A DNA stretch of 64,000 bases from Lolliginicoccus lacisalsi (GTDB taxonomy: Bacteria > Actinomycetota > Actinomycetes > Mycobacteriales > Mycobacteriaceae): positions 35,995 through 99,994 of the forward strand of contig NZ_JACYWE010000001.1 of assembly GCF_014841105.1 (NCBI RefSeq), written 5' to 3'. The position numbers were made by a program, and so were the translations under genes. Under the pieces are notes generated by a model. It did not search any database, was not told where the DNA came from, and saw nothing but the letters and a program-made list of their open reading frames with translations. The first letter of the stretch is position 1; every line of letters begins with the position of its first letter. This document shows, piece after piece, positions 16,532 through 25,727 of this stretch.

Positions 16532-17673
16532 CGAGCGGGAGGGGCGTCCCGGCCGAAGAGCATGCGGTGGTAATCCACGGTGCTCGGGGCGAGCTGGCCG
16601 ACCTGGTCGGAGACCCGGCGCAGCCCTGCCGCGGAGAGCTCTCGATCGCCCGCGCGTCCCGCGATCTCCTCGAGACGGGCATCGAGCAGGTCGCCGTCCG
16701 CGGTGCCTGGCATGCGTCCCGCCCGCAGGGTCTCATCGATGTCAAGCAGGGCGGCGGTCCGGGCGGCGATCTCCTGCCAGATCGGCGCGAGCTGCCGGGC
16801 ACGGGCTCGATGCTCCGCTCGCTCGGCGGCCGTGCGGGCCGTGACGAGCGAGTCCGCGAGGTCTTCGCGAAGCCCGGCCGCAGCGATCGCATCGACGCTG
16901 ATGGCGGTCAGCTCGCCGACGAGATCGAGCTGGGCGCGCAGCGGCTTGAGGGTCGCTGATCGCCACGCGGCCGAGCTGCCGATGCCCGCGCACGCCACAC
17001 CAGCGAGGTGCAGCATCACCTCGGCCTCGTCCGCGAAGCGACGGTCATCGGTCGCGTCGACGTCGAGCCGATCCCCGACGGCCCGGGCCAGGCGTTGCCA
17101 TCGGGCGCTTCGCTCGAGCTTGTGGGCCTGCTGCACGAGCATGGCCCGCGCTGTCCGGTCGGCCAGCATCGGTGCTGGTGTCGCGAGCAGCGCGTCGAAG
17201 ACCTCGTCGCGCTGCTCGATGCCGAGGTACGTCCCCTCCTTGCGCTCGCGGCGGACCTCGCGGACCGAGGTGGGATAGTGCCCGCGGGAGAGGGTGAACC
17301 GGGCGCGGGCTTCCTGGATCTGGAGCTCGAGGGAGCCGGCCTGGCGCCGCAGGACGAGCCGCGCGGGGCCGGGCGGCAGGGCCGCGGCACGGGTGGCGAG
17401 CGCGCTGCGCAGGTCGTGGGCCTGCCGGAGCCTGGCGAATCCGCCCACCGAGGGAATGCTGGCCCCGGAGCGCAGGCGCTGGATGTATGCCTCGCGGGTC
17501 GCCGGGCGGAGGTGCCCGGCGGCGAGGAACAGCGCGGGCCCGTCGGCGAGCGGCGGGATGGGCGGGGGCAGGCGCCGGCTCGCGGCCCAGGCGAGCACCC
17601 ATCGGGTCGCGTCCGCGACCGGGCCGTGGGGCCCGCGCTCGCCGTGGTAGCACCATCCTGGATCGTCGCGCAT
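16528..17673 (-). CDS. hypothetical protein (381 aa)
   Basis: A soluble, Arg/Ala-rich and mainly helical protein of unknown function. The start MRDDPGWCYHGERGP was chosen because homologous-looking composition and codon bias begin there and a TGAGAGG site precedes it. There is no signal peptide and no membrane helix. A Leu/Ala-rich helical region spans about 200-370 (AHKLERSARWQRLARAVGDR, LREDLADSLVTARTAAERAE). Codon use is host-like. The stop overlaps the WS/DGAT stop by 4 nt tail to tail. Family not recognised. Confidence 0.75.
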   Translation of the reverse strand: MRDDPGWCYHGERGPHGPVADATRWVLAWAASRRLPPPIPPLADGPALFLAAGHLRPATREAYIQRLRSGASIPSVGGFARLRQAHDLRSALATRAAALPPGPARLVLRRQAGSLELQIQEARARFTLSRGHYPTSVREVRRERKEGTYLGIEQRDEVFDALLATPAPMLADRTARAMLVQQAHKLERSARWQRLARAVGDRLDVDATDDRRFADEAEVMLHLAGVACAGIGSSAAWRSATLKPLRAQLDLVGELTAISVDAIAAAGLREDLADSLVTARTAAERAEHRARARQLAPIWQEIAARTAALLDIDETLRAGRMPGTADGDLLDARLEEIAGRAGDRELSAAGLRRVSDQVGQLAPSTVDYHRMLFGRDAPPAR

Positions 17674-17810
17674 GCCTCTCAGTATCCAATGCCACGACGG
17701 GCGAGGGGTAGCGCGGGGACGAACCGGGCAGGCGCGTGGTGGCGCGCGATCGCTAGAGTTTTGCCGTAGCGTGGCATCGAGATTCGTGTTGCGCGAGAGG
17801 TGGTAGTGCG

Positions 17811-19382
17811 GTGCGGTACCGGGTAGCTCGGGTCGTCGCGGCATGCGCGTCGATGATGCTGCTAGCGGGATGCTTCAAGGCCGACGAGGCTCCGGTGTTC
17901 CCGGCCACCCTTGATGTGGGCGCGCGCACCTACATCACCGCGCCGCAGCTGCGCCCGCCGGTAGTTGCCCCCATGCTTTATATGGAATCCGCGACCCCCG
18001 GCTCCCTGCTGCTGGCTATCGAAGCAGCGGGACAGGGCAACGATGACGAGGACCGCGACGAGGGCGCCGACGGCGAGGGCGAGGCCAGCCCGGAGGACGC
18101 GCGCATGGTCCAGCCGGGCGTCTTGCTGGCCTCGGGAAAGGGCGAGCCGATCTGGTTCCTGCCCGCCCCGGACGACGTGCAGATCCGCACGCCCTCGGTT
18201 CAGCAGCTCGATGGGCGGCCGGCGCTCACCTACTGGCGCGGCACCAGCGAGGGCAGCGACGGGGAGTTCGTGGTCCTGGGCTCCAATTATGGTGAGACAC
18301 TCTCCGTGCGCGCCGGGGACGGGCTCGTCGCCGCCCCCCGGGATATGCAGCTCACGCCCAATGGCACCGCCTGGCTCGTAGCCACGCCTGTGGTCCGGAC
18401 CGTGATCGACGGGGAGGAGCGCGCCATGCGCACAACGGTGCTGCAAGAGATCTCGCTGGAGGACAACAGCGTCCTGTTCCAGTGGGATGCGCTCAACCAC
18501 ATTCCGGCGACTGATTCGGAGATCGCCGCGCCCGAGGATCCCACCGAGCCGTGGGACTACCTCGGGTTCGCCGGGCTCGCGCTCGCTGAGGATGGGGATG
18601 TGCTCATCACCGGCCACGGCACGGGGGCGATCTACCGGATCGATCGGGAGTCCGGTGATCTGGACTGGCGCCTCGGCGGCAAGGCCAGTGACTTCGTGGT
18701 CGATCCCGAGGCGGCTTTCCGGTTCCCACGCGATGCCCGGTTGCTGCCCGGTGGCCGCCTGAGCCTCGTCGACGGGGCGACGAGCTCCGCGCACCGCGGT
18801 CTCACCGCCGAGGAGCTCGAGGAGGCCGAGGACGCGGGCGAGGAGCCAGCCCCGCCGCCCGCGTCCAGAGGGCTCGTGCTCGACCTCAATGAGGTCGACC
18901 GGACCGCCAGCGTCGCGGCATCGTTCCCGCACCCATTCGGGTGGTCGAGCCCCGGAGCGGGCAGCCATCAAGTCCTGCCGACGGGCAATAGCCTGGTCAC
19001 CTGGGGCGAGCAGGGTGCTATCACGGAGTTCGCGCCGAGCGGGGAGATCGTCCGCCACCTGGTGTTCCCCGCATCGCTGCGCTCGAGCGGCGCCGAGCTC
19101 GTCGAATGGTCCGGCCTCCCGTTCGTCCCGCCCGTCGTTGATGCGCGTGCCGATGACCTCGCGACGCGCGTGAGCGTCAGCTGGAACGGCGCCACGCCAG
19201 TGAACCGGTGGCGCATCTGGGCGGGCCCGAGCGAGGATGAGCTGGAGGTCGTGCGAACCGTTCCGCACGACGGCTTCGAGACGGAGGCGATCATCGACGG
19301 TGCCTTCGAGTCCGTGCGGGTCGACGCGCTCGATGTGATCGGCGAGAGGATCGGCAGCTCAGCAGTGACGCCAGTCGACTAG
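17811..19382 (+). CDS. arylsulfotransferase-family lipoprotein
   Basis: A 523-residue predicted lipoprotein: signal ending MMLLAGC with Cys22 in the lipobox. The rest is a beta-propeller of the ASST_2 type, with repeated blades (VLQEISLEDNSVLFQWDALN; AIYRIDRESGDLDWRLGGKA; SHQVLPTGNSLVTWGEQGAI). The C-terminal ~80 residues look like a fibronectin/Ig-like module. An acidic low-complexity insert (GNDDEDRDEGADGEGE) lies at about 75-92. Family members are 3'-phosphate-independent aryl sulfotransferases, but actinobacterial ones are largely uncharacterised. The GTG start follows GAGAGGTGG. The promoter lies in a 137-nt region divergent from the hypothetical gene. Confidence 0.82.
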   Translation: MRYRVARVVAACASMMLLAGCFKADEAPVFPATLDVGARTYITAPQLRPPVVAPMLYMESATPGSLLLAIEAAGQGNDDEDRDEGADGEGEASPEDARMVQPGVLLASGKGEPIWFLPAPDDVQIRTPSVQQLDGRPALTYWRGTSEGSDGEFVVLGSNYGETLSVRAGDGLVAAPRDMQLTPNGTAWLVATPVVRTVIDGEERAMRTTVLQEISLEDNSVLFQWDALNHIPATDSEIAAPEDPTEPWDYLGFAGLALAEDGDVLITGHGTGAIYRIDRESGDLDWRLGGKASDFVVDPEAAFRFPRDARLLPGGRLSLVDGATSSAHRGLTAEELEEAEDAGEEPAPPPASRGLVLDLNEVDRTASVAASFPHPFGWSSPGAGSHQVLPTGNSLVTWGEQGAITEFAPSGEIVRHLVFPASLRSSGAELVEWSGLPFVPPVVDARADDLATRVSVSWNGATPVNRWRIWAGPSEDELEVVRTVPHDGFETEAIIDGAFESVRVDALDVIGERIGSSAVTPVD

Positions 19383-19393
19383 TCGGCTGCGTG

Positions 19394-20083
19394 TCACGCG
19401 GCGTCGCCGCTGTCGACAGGGAGCTCGGCGAGCCGCCATTCGAGCATGCCGTCCTGGAGCCTGCGGGCCGGGAGGCCTTGCGCGCGGAGCTGGTTCACGG
19501 CGTCGTAGGCGAGGACGCAGTAGGCGCCGCGGCAGTAGGCGACGATATCCTGGTCGGCGGGCAGCTCGGCGATGCGATGCTGGAGCTCCTCGAGGGGGAC
19601 GGAGAGTGCTCCGGGGATGTGGGCTGCCTGGTATTCCTCGGCGGGGCGGACGTCGATGACGGTGATCGCGCCGGTGGCGGCGAGCGCGAGCAGCTCGTCG
19701 CGCCGTACTTCCTGCTCGACCGTGGGCGCGCCTGCCTGGAACCCGGAGCGCAGGTAGTCGTCGCGCGCGTGCCGGACGTCGGGGATGTGATCGGTGGCGA
19801 CGGTTCGCAGCTGGGCATAGAGGCGCGCGATGTCCATCCCGGCTAGGGCGTAGTGGATGCGGGTCCCCTCCTTGCGGGTGGTGACGAGTCCGGCCTGCTT
19901 GAGCACCTGGAGGTGCGCGGACGCAGTGCTGAGGCCGAGGGATGCGGTGGTGGCGAGGTGCTCGACGCTGCGTTCTCCCTGGCTGAGCAGATCGAGCAGC
20001 TCGAGGCGCTTGCCGTTGCCGAGGGCCTTGCCCACCCGGGCGAGCTGGTCGAACAGTTCGGTCTTCTTCTGCCGGTCGCCCAC
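19394..20083 (-). CDS. ArsR-family regulator fused to a rhodanese domain
   Basis: A 229-residue regulator. Residues 8-95 form an ArsR winged helix (LGLSTASAHLQVLKQAGLVTTRKEGTRIHYAL). Residues 125-222 form a rhodanese domain with active-site loop YCRGAYC and catalytic C184. Rhodanese-linked ArsR proteins are associated with sulfane sulfur or sulfite/metalloid responses. The GTG at 20083 is preferred because GGAGGAG precedes it. An in-frame ATG at 20128 would put the start inside the operator palindromes. It is divergent from an MFS transporter that it very likely controls. Confidence 0.88.
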   Translation of the reverse strand: MGDRQKKTELFDQLARVGKALGNGKRLELLDLLSQGERSVEHLATTASLGLSTASAHLQVLKQAGLVTTRKEGTRIHYALAGMDIARLYAQLRTVATDHIPDVRHARDDYLRSGFQAGAPTVEQEVRRDELLALAATGAITVIDVRPAEEYQAAHIPGALSVPLEELQHRIAELPADQDIVAYCRGAYCVLAYDAVNQLRAQGLPARRLQDGMLEWRLAELPVDSGDAA

Positions 20084-20105
20084 TTGCTCCTCCAAAGATT
20101 TGTGT

Positions 20106-20142
20106 AATACTGGAGCATAGTATTCCATGTTTCCTTGGAATA
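20106..20142. promoter_or_regulatory. two overlapping palindromes between ArsR-rhodanese and MFS genes
   Basis: AATACT (20106-20111) and AGTATT (20119-20124) form one inverted repeat. TATTCCA (20121-20127) and TGGAATA (20136-20142) form a second, overlapping it by 4 nt. They lie in the 100-nt divergent promoter region and are AT-rich against the GC-rich background, as expected for an ArsR-family operator controlling both genes. Confidence 0.7.
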
Positions 20143-20183
20143 GCTTACGCCCCGCGCTAGGCCGGACCACCCAGGAGCCATCG

Positions 20184-21437
20184 ATGCCACACGATCCCGT
20201 GCTCGGCCTGCGCCAGAACGCTGCCCAGTTCGCGCTTCTCGTCGCGGTCAACGCGCTCGTCGGCGGCATGGTCGGCCAGCAGCAGACCGTGCTGCCGCTG
20301 CTCGCGGAGTCCGAGTTCGGCCTGACCGGCTACACCTACATCTTCACTTACATCGCGGCATTCGGGATCACCAAGGCCGCGGCCAACTACTTCGCGGGCA
20401 CGTTCTCCGACCGCTACGGGCGCAAGCCGGTGCTGCTCGTGGGCTGGCTGTTCGCCGTCCCGGTGCCGGTGATGCTCATCATGGCGCCAAGCTGGGAATG
20501 GGTCGTCCTCGCCAACGTGCTGCTCGGCATCAACCAGGGCCTCACCTGGTCGACGACCGTGGTGATGAAGATCGACCTGGTCGGCCCCGCCAATCGCGGC
20601 CTGGCCATGGGCCTGAACGAGGCCGCCGGATACGGAGCGGTAGCCGTGAGCTCGCTGCTCGCGGGCTACCTCGCGGAGCAGCATGGATTGCGCCCCGCGC
20701 CCTTCCTGCTCGGGCTCGCCTACATCGCGATCGCGCTGATGCTCTCCGGGTTCTTCGTGCGCGAGACGCGCGGCCACGCGCACCTCGAGGCGCAGGACCA
20801 CGTCCGTCGATCCGACGGGATGCACGACCACCTGCACGGGGAGCTCACGAACCGCCAGATCGCCGTGCAGACCAGCCTCAAGGAACCGGCGCTGTCCTCG
20901 GCCAGCCTCGCGGGCCTGGTCAACAACCTCAACTTCGGCCTGTCCTGGGGGCTGTTCCCGCTCCTGTTCGCCACCGCTGGCCTGACGATCTCCCAGATCG
21001 GGCTGCTGTTCGCCCTCTACCCGGGCGTGTGGGGCGCCGGGCAGCTCGTCACCGGCGCGCTGTCGGACCGCGTGGGGCGCAAGCACCTCATTACCGCCGG
21101 CATGGGCACCCAGGCTGTCGCGCTCGCGCTGATCGCCGCCTCCAGCGGATTCGCCGGATGGGCCGTGGGCGCCGTGCTGCTCGGAGCGGGCACGGCCATG
21201 GTCTACCCGACCTTGCTGGCCGTGATCGGCGATGTCGCGCACCCTGTCTGGCGTGGCCGCGCGGTCGGTGTCTACCGGGTGTGGCGCGACCTCGGCTACG
21301 CCTTCGGCGCCATCATCGGCGGTGTCGCCGCGGACCTGATGGGCCTACATGCCGCGGTGTGGGTGGCCGCAGTGGTCAGCGCGGCGACCGCGGTGGCGGT
21401 CTCGGTGAGGATGTACGAGACGCACCAACCGGTCTAG
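20184..21437 (+). CDS. MFS transporter linked to ArsR-rhodanese regulator
   Basis: A 417-residue major facilitator with 12 predicted helices. The loop 2-3 motif is FSDRYGRKPVLL and a matching loop 8-9 motif is LSDRVGRKHLI. The central cytoplasmic loop contains the His-rich stretch HAHLEAQDH and MHDHLHGE, which could bind metal. The ATG at 20184 follows CCAGGAG. The divergent partner suggests export of a sulfur compound, metalloid or metal; this is inference from context. Confidence 0.88.
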   Translation: MPHDPVLGLRQNAAQFALLVAVNALVGGMVGQQQTVLPLLAESEFGLTGYTYIFTYIAAFGITKAAANYFAGTFSDRYGRKPVLLVGWLFAVPVPVMLIMAPSWEWVVLANVLLGINQGLTWSTTVVMKIDLVGPANRGLAMGLNEAAGYGAVAVSSLLAGYLAEQHGLRPAPFLLGLAYIAIALMLSGFFVRETRGHAHLEAQDHVRRSDGMHDHLHGELTNRQIAVQTSLKEPALSSASLAGLVNNLNFGLSWGLFPLLFATAGLTISQIGLLFALYPGVWGAGQLVTGALSDRVGRKHLITAGMGTQAVALALIAASSGFAGWAVGAVLLGAGTAMVYPTLLAVIGDVAHPVWRGRAVGVYRVWRDLGYAFGAIIGGVAADLMGLHAAVWVAAVVSAATAVAVSVRMYETHQPV

Positions 21438-21444
21438 CGCCGGG

Positions 21445-22347
21445 CTAGCTGCTGCGGCGCCGGATGTCCTCGATGATCGCCGAGAAGTCCCGGCCCTTGC
21501 CGTCCTCTCCGAGGTAGCGGTGGTAGAGCGCCGCGGCCTGCTCGGCGAGCGCGCCGTCGACACCGTGCGCCCGCAGCGCTGCGGTGGCGAGCCCGAGGTC
21601 CTTGTCCATCAGCTCCACCGCGAACCCGGGCACGTACCCACGATTGGCCGGGGATGCGGGGACAGGCCCGGGCACGGGGCAGTAGGAGGTGAGCGACCAG
21701 CATTGCCCGGAGGCCTGCGAGGCCACCGCGAACAAGGCCTCGTGGCTCAGCCCGAGATGCTCGCCGAGCACGAACGCTTCGCTCACGCCGATCATGGTGA
21801 TGCCGAGGATCATGTTGTTGCAGATCTTCGCGGCCTGCCCCGCGCCCGGCCCGCCGCAATGCACGATGGTCCGGCCCATCACCTCGAGCAGGGGGCGCGC
21901 GGCATCCATGGCCGTGTCCGGCCCGCCGACCATGAAGGTCAGGGTGCCTGCTTCGGCGCCCGCCACCCCGCCCGAGACGGGCGCATCGACGCAGCCGAAT
22001 CCTGCCTGCCCGATGCGCTCGTGGGCACGACGGGCATCGGCGACATCGATGGTGGAGCATTCGAGGAACAGCGCGCCGGGCCGGGCGGCGGGCAGCGCAT
22101 GGTCGAGCACCTCATGGACGTGGTGGCCGCCCGGCAGCATCGTGAGCACGATGGCGGCCCCGGAGACGGCTTCCTCGATGCTGCTCGCTGTGGCGATGCC
22201 ATGCTCGCTTGCATCCTTCAGCGCTGCGGGCACGACGTCGAAGCCGGTGACGGGATAGCCGGCGGCGGCGAGGTTGCGGGCCATGGGCGCGCCCATGTGG
22301 CCGAGCCCGATGAACGCGACGGTGGGCAGTGGATCCTTGGTGGTCAT
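21445..22347 (-). CDS. mmsB: 3-hydroxyisobutyrate dehydrogenase MmsB
   Basis: A 300-residue NAD-dependent beta-hydroxyacid dehydrogenase that oxidises 3-hydroxyisobutyrate to methylmalonate semialdehyde in valine breakdown. The Rossmann motif is VAFIGLGHMGAPMARNL near residues 10-26. The substrate-binding segment is DAPVSGGVAGAEAGTL. The catalytic lysine lies in GAGQAAKICNNM. The ATG overlaps the stop of the acyl-CoA dehydrogenase gene (ATGA), so it is the third gene of the mmsA-ACAD-mmsB operon. Confidence 0.95.
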   Translation of the reverse strand: MTTKDPLPTVAFIGLGHMGAPMARNLAAAGYPVTGFDVVPAALKDASEHGIATASSIEEAVSGAAIVLTMLPGGHHVHEVLDHALPAARPGALFLECSTIDVADARRAHERIGQAGFGCVDAPVSGGVAGAEAGTLTFMVGGPDTAMDAARPLLEVMGRTIVHCGGPGAGQAAKICNNMILGITMIGVSEAFVLGEHLGLSHEALFAVASQASGQCWSLTSYCPVPGPVPASPANRGYVPGFAVELMDKDLGLATAALRAHGVDGALAEQAAALYHRYLGEDGKGRDFSAIIEDIRRRSS

Positions 22348-23513
22348 GATGCAGCCTTCTGGTGGGTACGGGGGCGGAGGGTGTCGCGGGCGATGATGCG
22401 ATGCATGATCTCGCTCGCGCCCTCGAGGATGCGATGCACGCGCAGGTCGCGGACGATCTTCTCGATGCCGTAATCGGCGAGGTAGCCATAGCCGCCGTGC
22501 AGTTGCAGGGCCTGGTCGGCGATGGTGTAGCAGGTCTCGGTGACGTGATGCTTGGCCATCGCGCACAGCACGGTCCGGTCGGGATCCCCGCGGTCGAGCG
22601 CGCTCGCGGCGCGCCACAGGATGCTCCGGGAGGTCTCGATGCCCAGGCGCATCCTGGCGATGGTTGCTTGCACGGTCTCGCGCTCGGCGAGGGGCTCGCC
22701 GAACGCGATGCGCTCGCGGGCATGCCGCACGGTAGCCTCCAGCGCTGCCTCGGCGCCGCCGAGGGAGCATGCGGAGATGCCGAGCCGTCCGCCATCGAGC
22801 CCGGACATGGCGATGGCGAAGCCCTGGCCGGGCTCTCCGAGCATGTTGCCGGCGGGCACGCGAGCGCGGTCGAGGATGACCTGCCGGGTGGGCTGGGCGT
22901 GCCAGCCCATCTTGCGCTCGTCCGCGCCGAACGAGAGGCCTGGCGTGCCCGCGGGGACGAGGATCGCGCTGATCCCGCGCGGGCCGTCGCCGCCGGTGCG
23001 GGCCATCACCAGGTAGAGCTCGCTCGTGCCCGCGCCGGAGATGAACTGCTTGGTGCCGGTGAGCTCGAGCTCGTCACCGTCGAGCCGGGCGGTGGTCGAC
23101 AGCGCCGCGGCGTCCGAGCCCGCGCCTGGCTCGGTCAGGCAGTACGAGGCGAGCGCCTCCATCCCGCACAGCCGGGGCAGCCACTGCTCGCGCTGCGCGC
23201 GCGTGCCGTGGGTGTCGATCATGCCCGCGACCATGTTGTGGATCGATGCAAACGCGGCGATCGTCGGGCACGCCCGCGCCAGGGCGGTATAGATGCGCAC
23301 GGCATCGAGGCGGGCGAGGCCCGCGCCGCCGTGGTCCTCGCGGACGGTGATACCGCCCATGCCGAGCGCGCCCGCCTCGCGCAGCACGTCCACGGGGAAG
23401 TGGGAGCGCTGGTCCCAGTCGAGCGCGTGCGGGGCGATGCGGGCCCGCGCGAAATCCTCGACTGTGGCGAGGATGTCGCGGTCGGCGTCGTCGAGCACGA
23501 ACAGGTCGTTCAT
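22344..23513 (-). CDS. acyl-CoA dehydrogenase, probable isobutyryl-CoA dehydrogenase
   Basis: A 389-residue acyl-CoA dehydrogenase. Signatures are YCLTEPGAGSDAAAL (FAD-binding), HGGYGYLADYGIEKIVRDLRV, and RILEGASEIM with catalytic-base E364. Being coupled by ATGA overlaps to mmsA upstream and mmsB downstream makes isobutyryl-CoA (valine pathway) the likely substrate, as in similar actinobacterial clusters. Start and stop are fixed by these overlaps. Confidence 0.93.
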   Translation of the reverse strand: MNDLFVLDDADRDILATVEDFARARIAPHALDWDQRSHFPVDVLREAGALGMGGITVREDHGGAGLARLDAVRIYTALARACPTIAAFASIHNMVAGMIDTHGTRAQREQWLPRLCGMEALASYCLTEPGAGSDAAALSTTARLDGDELELTGTKQFISGAGTSELYLVMARTGGDGPRGISAILVPAGTPGLSFGADERKMGWHAQPTRQVILDRARVPAGNMLGEPGQGFAIAMSGLDGGRLGISACSLGGAEAALEATVRHARERIAFGEPLAERETVQATIARMRLGIETSRSILWRAASALDRGDPDRTVLCAMAKHHVTETCYTIADQALQLHGGYGYLADYGIEKIVRDLRVHRILEGASEIMHRIIARDTLRPRTHQKAAS

Positions 23514-25042
23514 CGCATCGTGGGGATCGAGAAGTGGTCGGTGGCGGGCGCGGTGCTCTCGGCCCCGGCTTGCCTGATCCCGCCGGACGGCCAGCGCTCG
23601 GTGACGGTCTTGGTGCGGGTGTAGAAGCGGACAGCGTCGGGCCCGTGCTGGTTGAGGTCGCCGAACATCGACGCCTTCCAGCCGCCGAAGGTGTGGTAGG
23701 CCACGGGAACGGGGATGGGCACGTTGATCCCGACCATGCCGACCTGCACGCGGGCGGCGAAATCGCGCGCGGCGCCGCCATCGCGGGTGAAGATCGCCAC
23801 GCCGTTGCCGAACTCGTGCTCGCTAGGCAGGCGCAGCGCGTCCTCGTAGGTCTCGGCGCGCACCACCGACAGGACGGGTCCGAAGATCTCCTCGGTGTAG
23901 GAGCGGGAGGTAGTGGGCACCCGGTCGAGCAGGGTGGGCCCGGTGAAGAACCCGTTCTCGTGGCCCTCGACGACAAGGCCCCGGCCGTCGATGACGATGT
24001 CGGCGCCGTCGTTCGCGGCGATGTCGATGTAGTCGTCCACGCGGGCAACGGCATCGGCGCTGACGAGCGGGCCGAAGTCGACGGACGGATCATCGGAGGG
24101 CCCCACGGACAGGCTCTTGACCCGCTCGGCGAGGCGGGCGACGAGCGCGTCGGCGGTTGCCTCGCCCACGGGCACCACGACCGAGATCGCCATGCACCGC
24201 TCCCCCGCCGATCCGTAGCCCGCGCCCACGACGGCGTCGACCACCTGGTCGAGGTCGGCATCGGGCATGACGATGGCATGGTTCTTCGCGCCGCCGAAGC
24301 AATGGGCGCGCTTGCCGTTGGCGGTGGCGGTGGAATAGATGTAGCGGGCGATCGGGGTGGAGCCGACGAACCCGACAGCAGCGATCTGCTCGTGGTGGAG
24401 CAGCGCATCGACGGCTTCCTTGTCGCCGTGCACGACGTTGAAGACCCCAGGGGGAAGGCCGGCCTCGAGGAACAGCTCCGCGAGGCGGACCGGCACCGAG
24501 GGGTCGCGCTCGGAGGGCTTGAGGATGAAGGAGTTGCCGCAGGCGATGGCGGGCGCGGCCTTCCAGAGCGGGATCATCGCGGGGAAGTTGAACGGGGTGA
24601 TCCCGGCAACGACGCCGAGGGGCTGGCGCATCGAGTAGACGTCGATTCCCGCGCCGGCGTCGGTGGTGTGCTCTCCCTTGAGCAGGTGCGGTATGCCGCA
24701 GGCGAACTCGACGACCTCGAGGCCGCGCTGGAGGTCTCCGTGCGCGTCGGCGATGGTCTTGCCGTGCTCGGCGGAGAGCAGCTTGGCGAGGTTCTCGCGC
24801 TCGGGCTCGACGAGCTCGAGGAACCGGGCGAGCACGCGGGCTCGTCGCTGCGGGTTCCAGGCGGACCATTCGGCTTGCGCGGTGGCCGCGGAGCGTACTG
24901 CCTCATCGACGTCGGTGCTGTTGGCGAGGGGGACTCTCGCCTGCACCTCCCCGCTGCTCGGGTGGTGCACGTCGGCGGTGCGGGTGCTCGATCCTGCGGT
25001 GGGCTTGCCGGGGATGAAGTGCGGGATGTCGCGCACGGTCAT
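23510..25042 (-). CDS. mmsA: CoA-acylating methylmalonate-semialdehyde dehydrogenase MmsA
   Basis: A 510-residue aldehyde dehydrogenase that converts methylmalonate semialdehyde to propionyl-CoA (and malonate semialdehyde to acetyl-CoA). Diagnostic segments are ITPFNFPAMIPLW, GFVGSTPIARYIY, and GSAGERCMA with catalytic C283. The position of the general-base Glu of other ALDHs is occupied by GGAKNH, typical of the CoA-acylating MMSDH group. The ATG at 25042 follows AAAGGACC; the frame runs upstream without homology. It is the first gene of the operon and divergent from a MarR regulator. Confidence 0.96.
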   Translation of the reverse strand: MTVRDIPHFIPGKPTAGSSTRTADVHHPSSGEVQARVPLANSTDVDEAVRSAATAQAEWSAWNPQRRARVLARFLELVEPERENLAKLLSAEHGKTIADAHGDLQRGLEVVEFACGIPHLLKGEHTTDAGAGIDVYSMRQPLGVVAGITPFNFPAMIPLWKAAPAIACGNSFILKPSERDPSVPVRLAELFLEAGLPPGVFNVVHGDKEAVDALLHHEQIAAVGFVGSTPIARYIYSTATANGKRAHCFGGAKNHAIVMPDADLDQVVDAVVGAGYGSAGERCMAISVVVPVGEATADALVARLAERVKSLSVGPSDDPSVDFGPLVSADAVARVDDYIDIAANDGADIVIDGRGLVVEGHENGFFTGPTLLDRVPTTSRSYTEEIFGPVLSVVRAETYEDALRLPSEHEFGNGVAIFTRDGGAARDFAARVQVGMVGINVPIPVPVAYHTFGGWKASMFGDLNQHGPDAVRFYTRTKTVTERWPSGGIRQAGAESTAPATDHFSIPTMR

Positions 25043-25086
25043 GGTGGTCCTTTGGGGTCGCGGATGATGTGCCACAAACTGCGGTA

Positions 25087-25107
25087 GTCCAATAGTAGGA
25101 TGTCCAA
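25087..25107. promoter_or_regulatory. direct repeat in the mmsA/marR divergent promoter region
   Basis: GTCCAA occurs at 25087-25092 and 25102-25107, 15 nt apart, within an AT-richer patch (AATAGTAGGAT) of the 142-nt intergenic region. It could be a binding site of the MarR protein or part of the mmsA promoter. The assignment is tentative. Confidence 0.35.
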
Positions 25108-25184
25108 GTGTTTTGCGCCATGGTCTCGCCCGCCGAGTCTCGCCCGTCCCCTCGCTCCCGCGAGCGATCAAGCATGATGGACAC

Positions 25185-25715
25185 ATGGAGCCGCGCCGAC
25201 CCTTGCCGTTGGATCCGATCGCGACCGCCCGCGACCACTGGACCACGAACGGCTGGACCGACGCCGCGCCGGGAATGGCCGCGGTCACCTCCGTGATGCG
25301 CGCCCACCAGCTGATGCTCGCCAAGGTCGAGAAGGCGCTACGGCCGTTCGGGCTGACCTTCGCCCGCTACGAGGTCCTGATGCTGCTGAGCTTCACCCGC
25401 CGCGGCGAGATCCCCATGGCGCGCGCGAGCTCGCGCCTGCAAGTGCACCCCACCTCGATCACCAACGCTGTCGATCGCCTCGAGCAGGCCGGGCTCGTGC
25501 GCCGCGAGCCACACCCCGACGATCGCCGCACCACCCTCATCCGGATCACCGACGACGGCCGCAGGATTGCCCGCTCCGCCACCGATGCGGTCAACGAGCA
25601 GGTCTTCGCCGCGCTGCCCCTCGCCGCCAGCGACACCGAGCAGCTCGTGGCCGTCCTGACCCGGTTCCGCGCCGCGGCCGGTGACTTCACCGATTCGGAG
25701 CACGCCGAGCACTAG
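25185..25715 (+). CDS. MarR-family transcriptional regulator
   Basis: A 176-residue winged-helix regulator. The HTH and wing read SSRLQVHPTSITNAVDRLEQ then LVRREPHPDDRRTTLIRIT, typical for MarR. The ATG at 25185 (MEPRRPLPLDP) is the most reasonable start, though the ribosome-binding site is weak and the mRNA may be near-leaderless. It is divergent from mmsA, so control of the valine-catabolic operon is plausible. Its ligand is unknown. Confidence 0.88.
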   Translation: MEPRRPLPLDPIATARDHWTTNGWTDAAPGMAAVTSVMRAHQLMLAKVEKALRPFGLTFARYEVLMLLSFTRRGEIPMARASSRLQVHPTSITNAVDRLEQAGLVRREPHPDDRRTTLIRITDDGRRIARSATDAVNEQVFAALPLAASDTEQLVAVLTRFRAAAGDFTDSEHAEH

Positions 25716-25727
25716 GGCATCGAGGCC

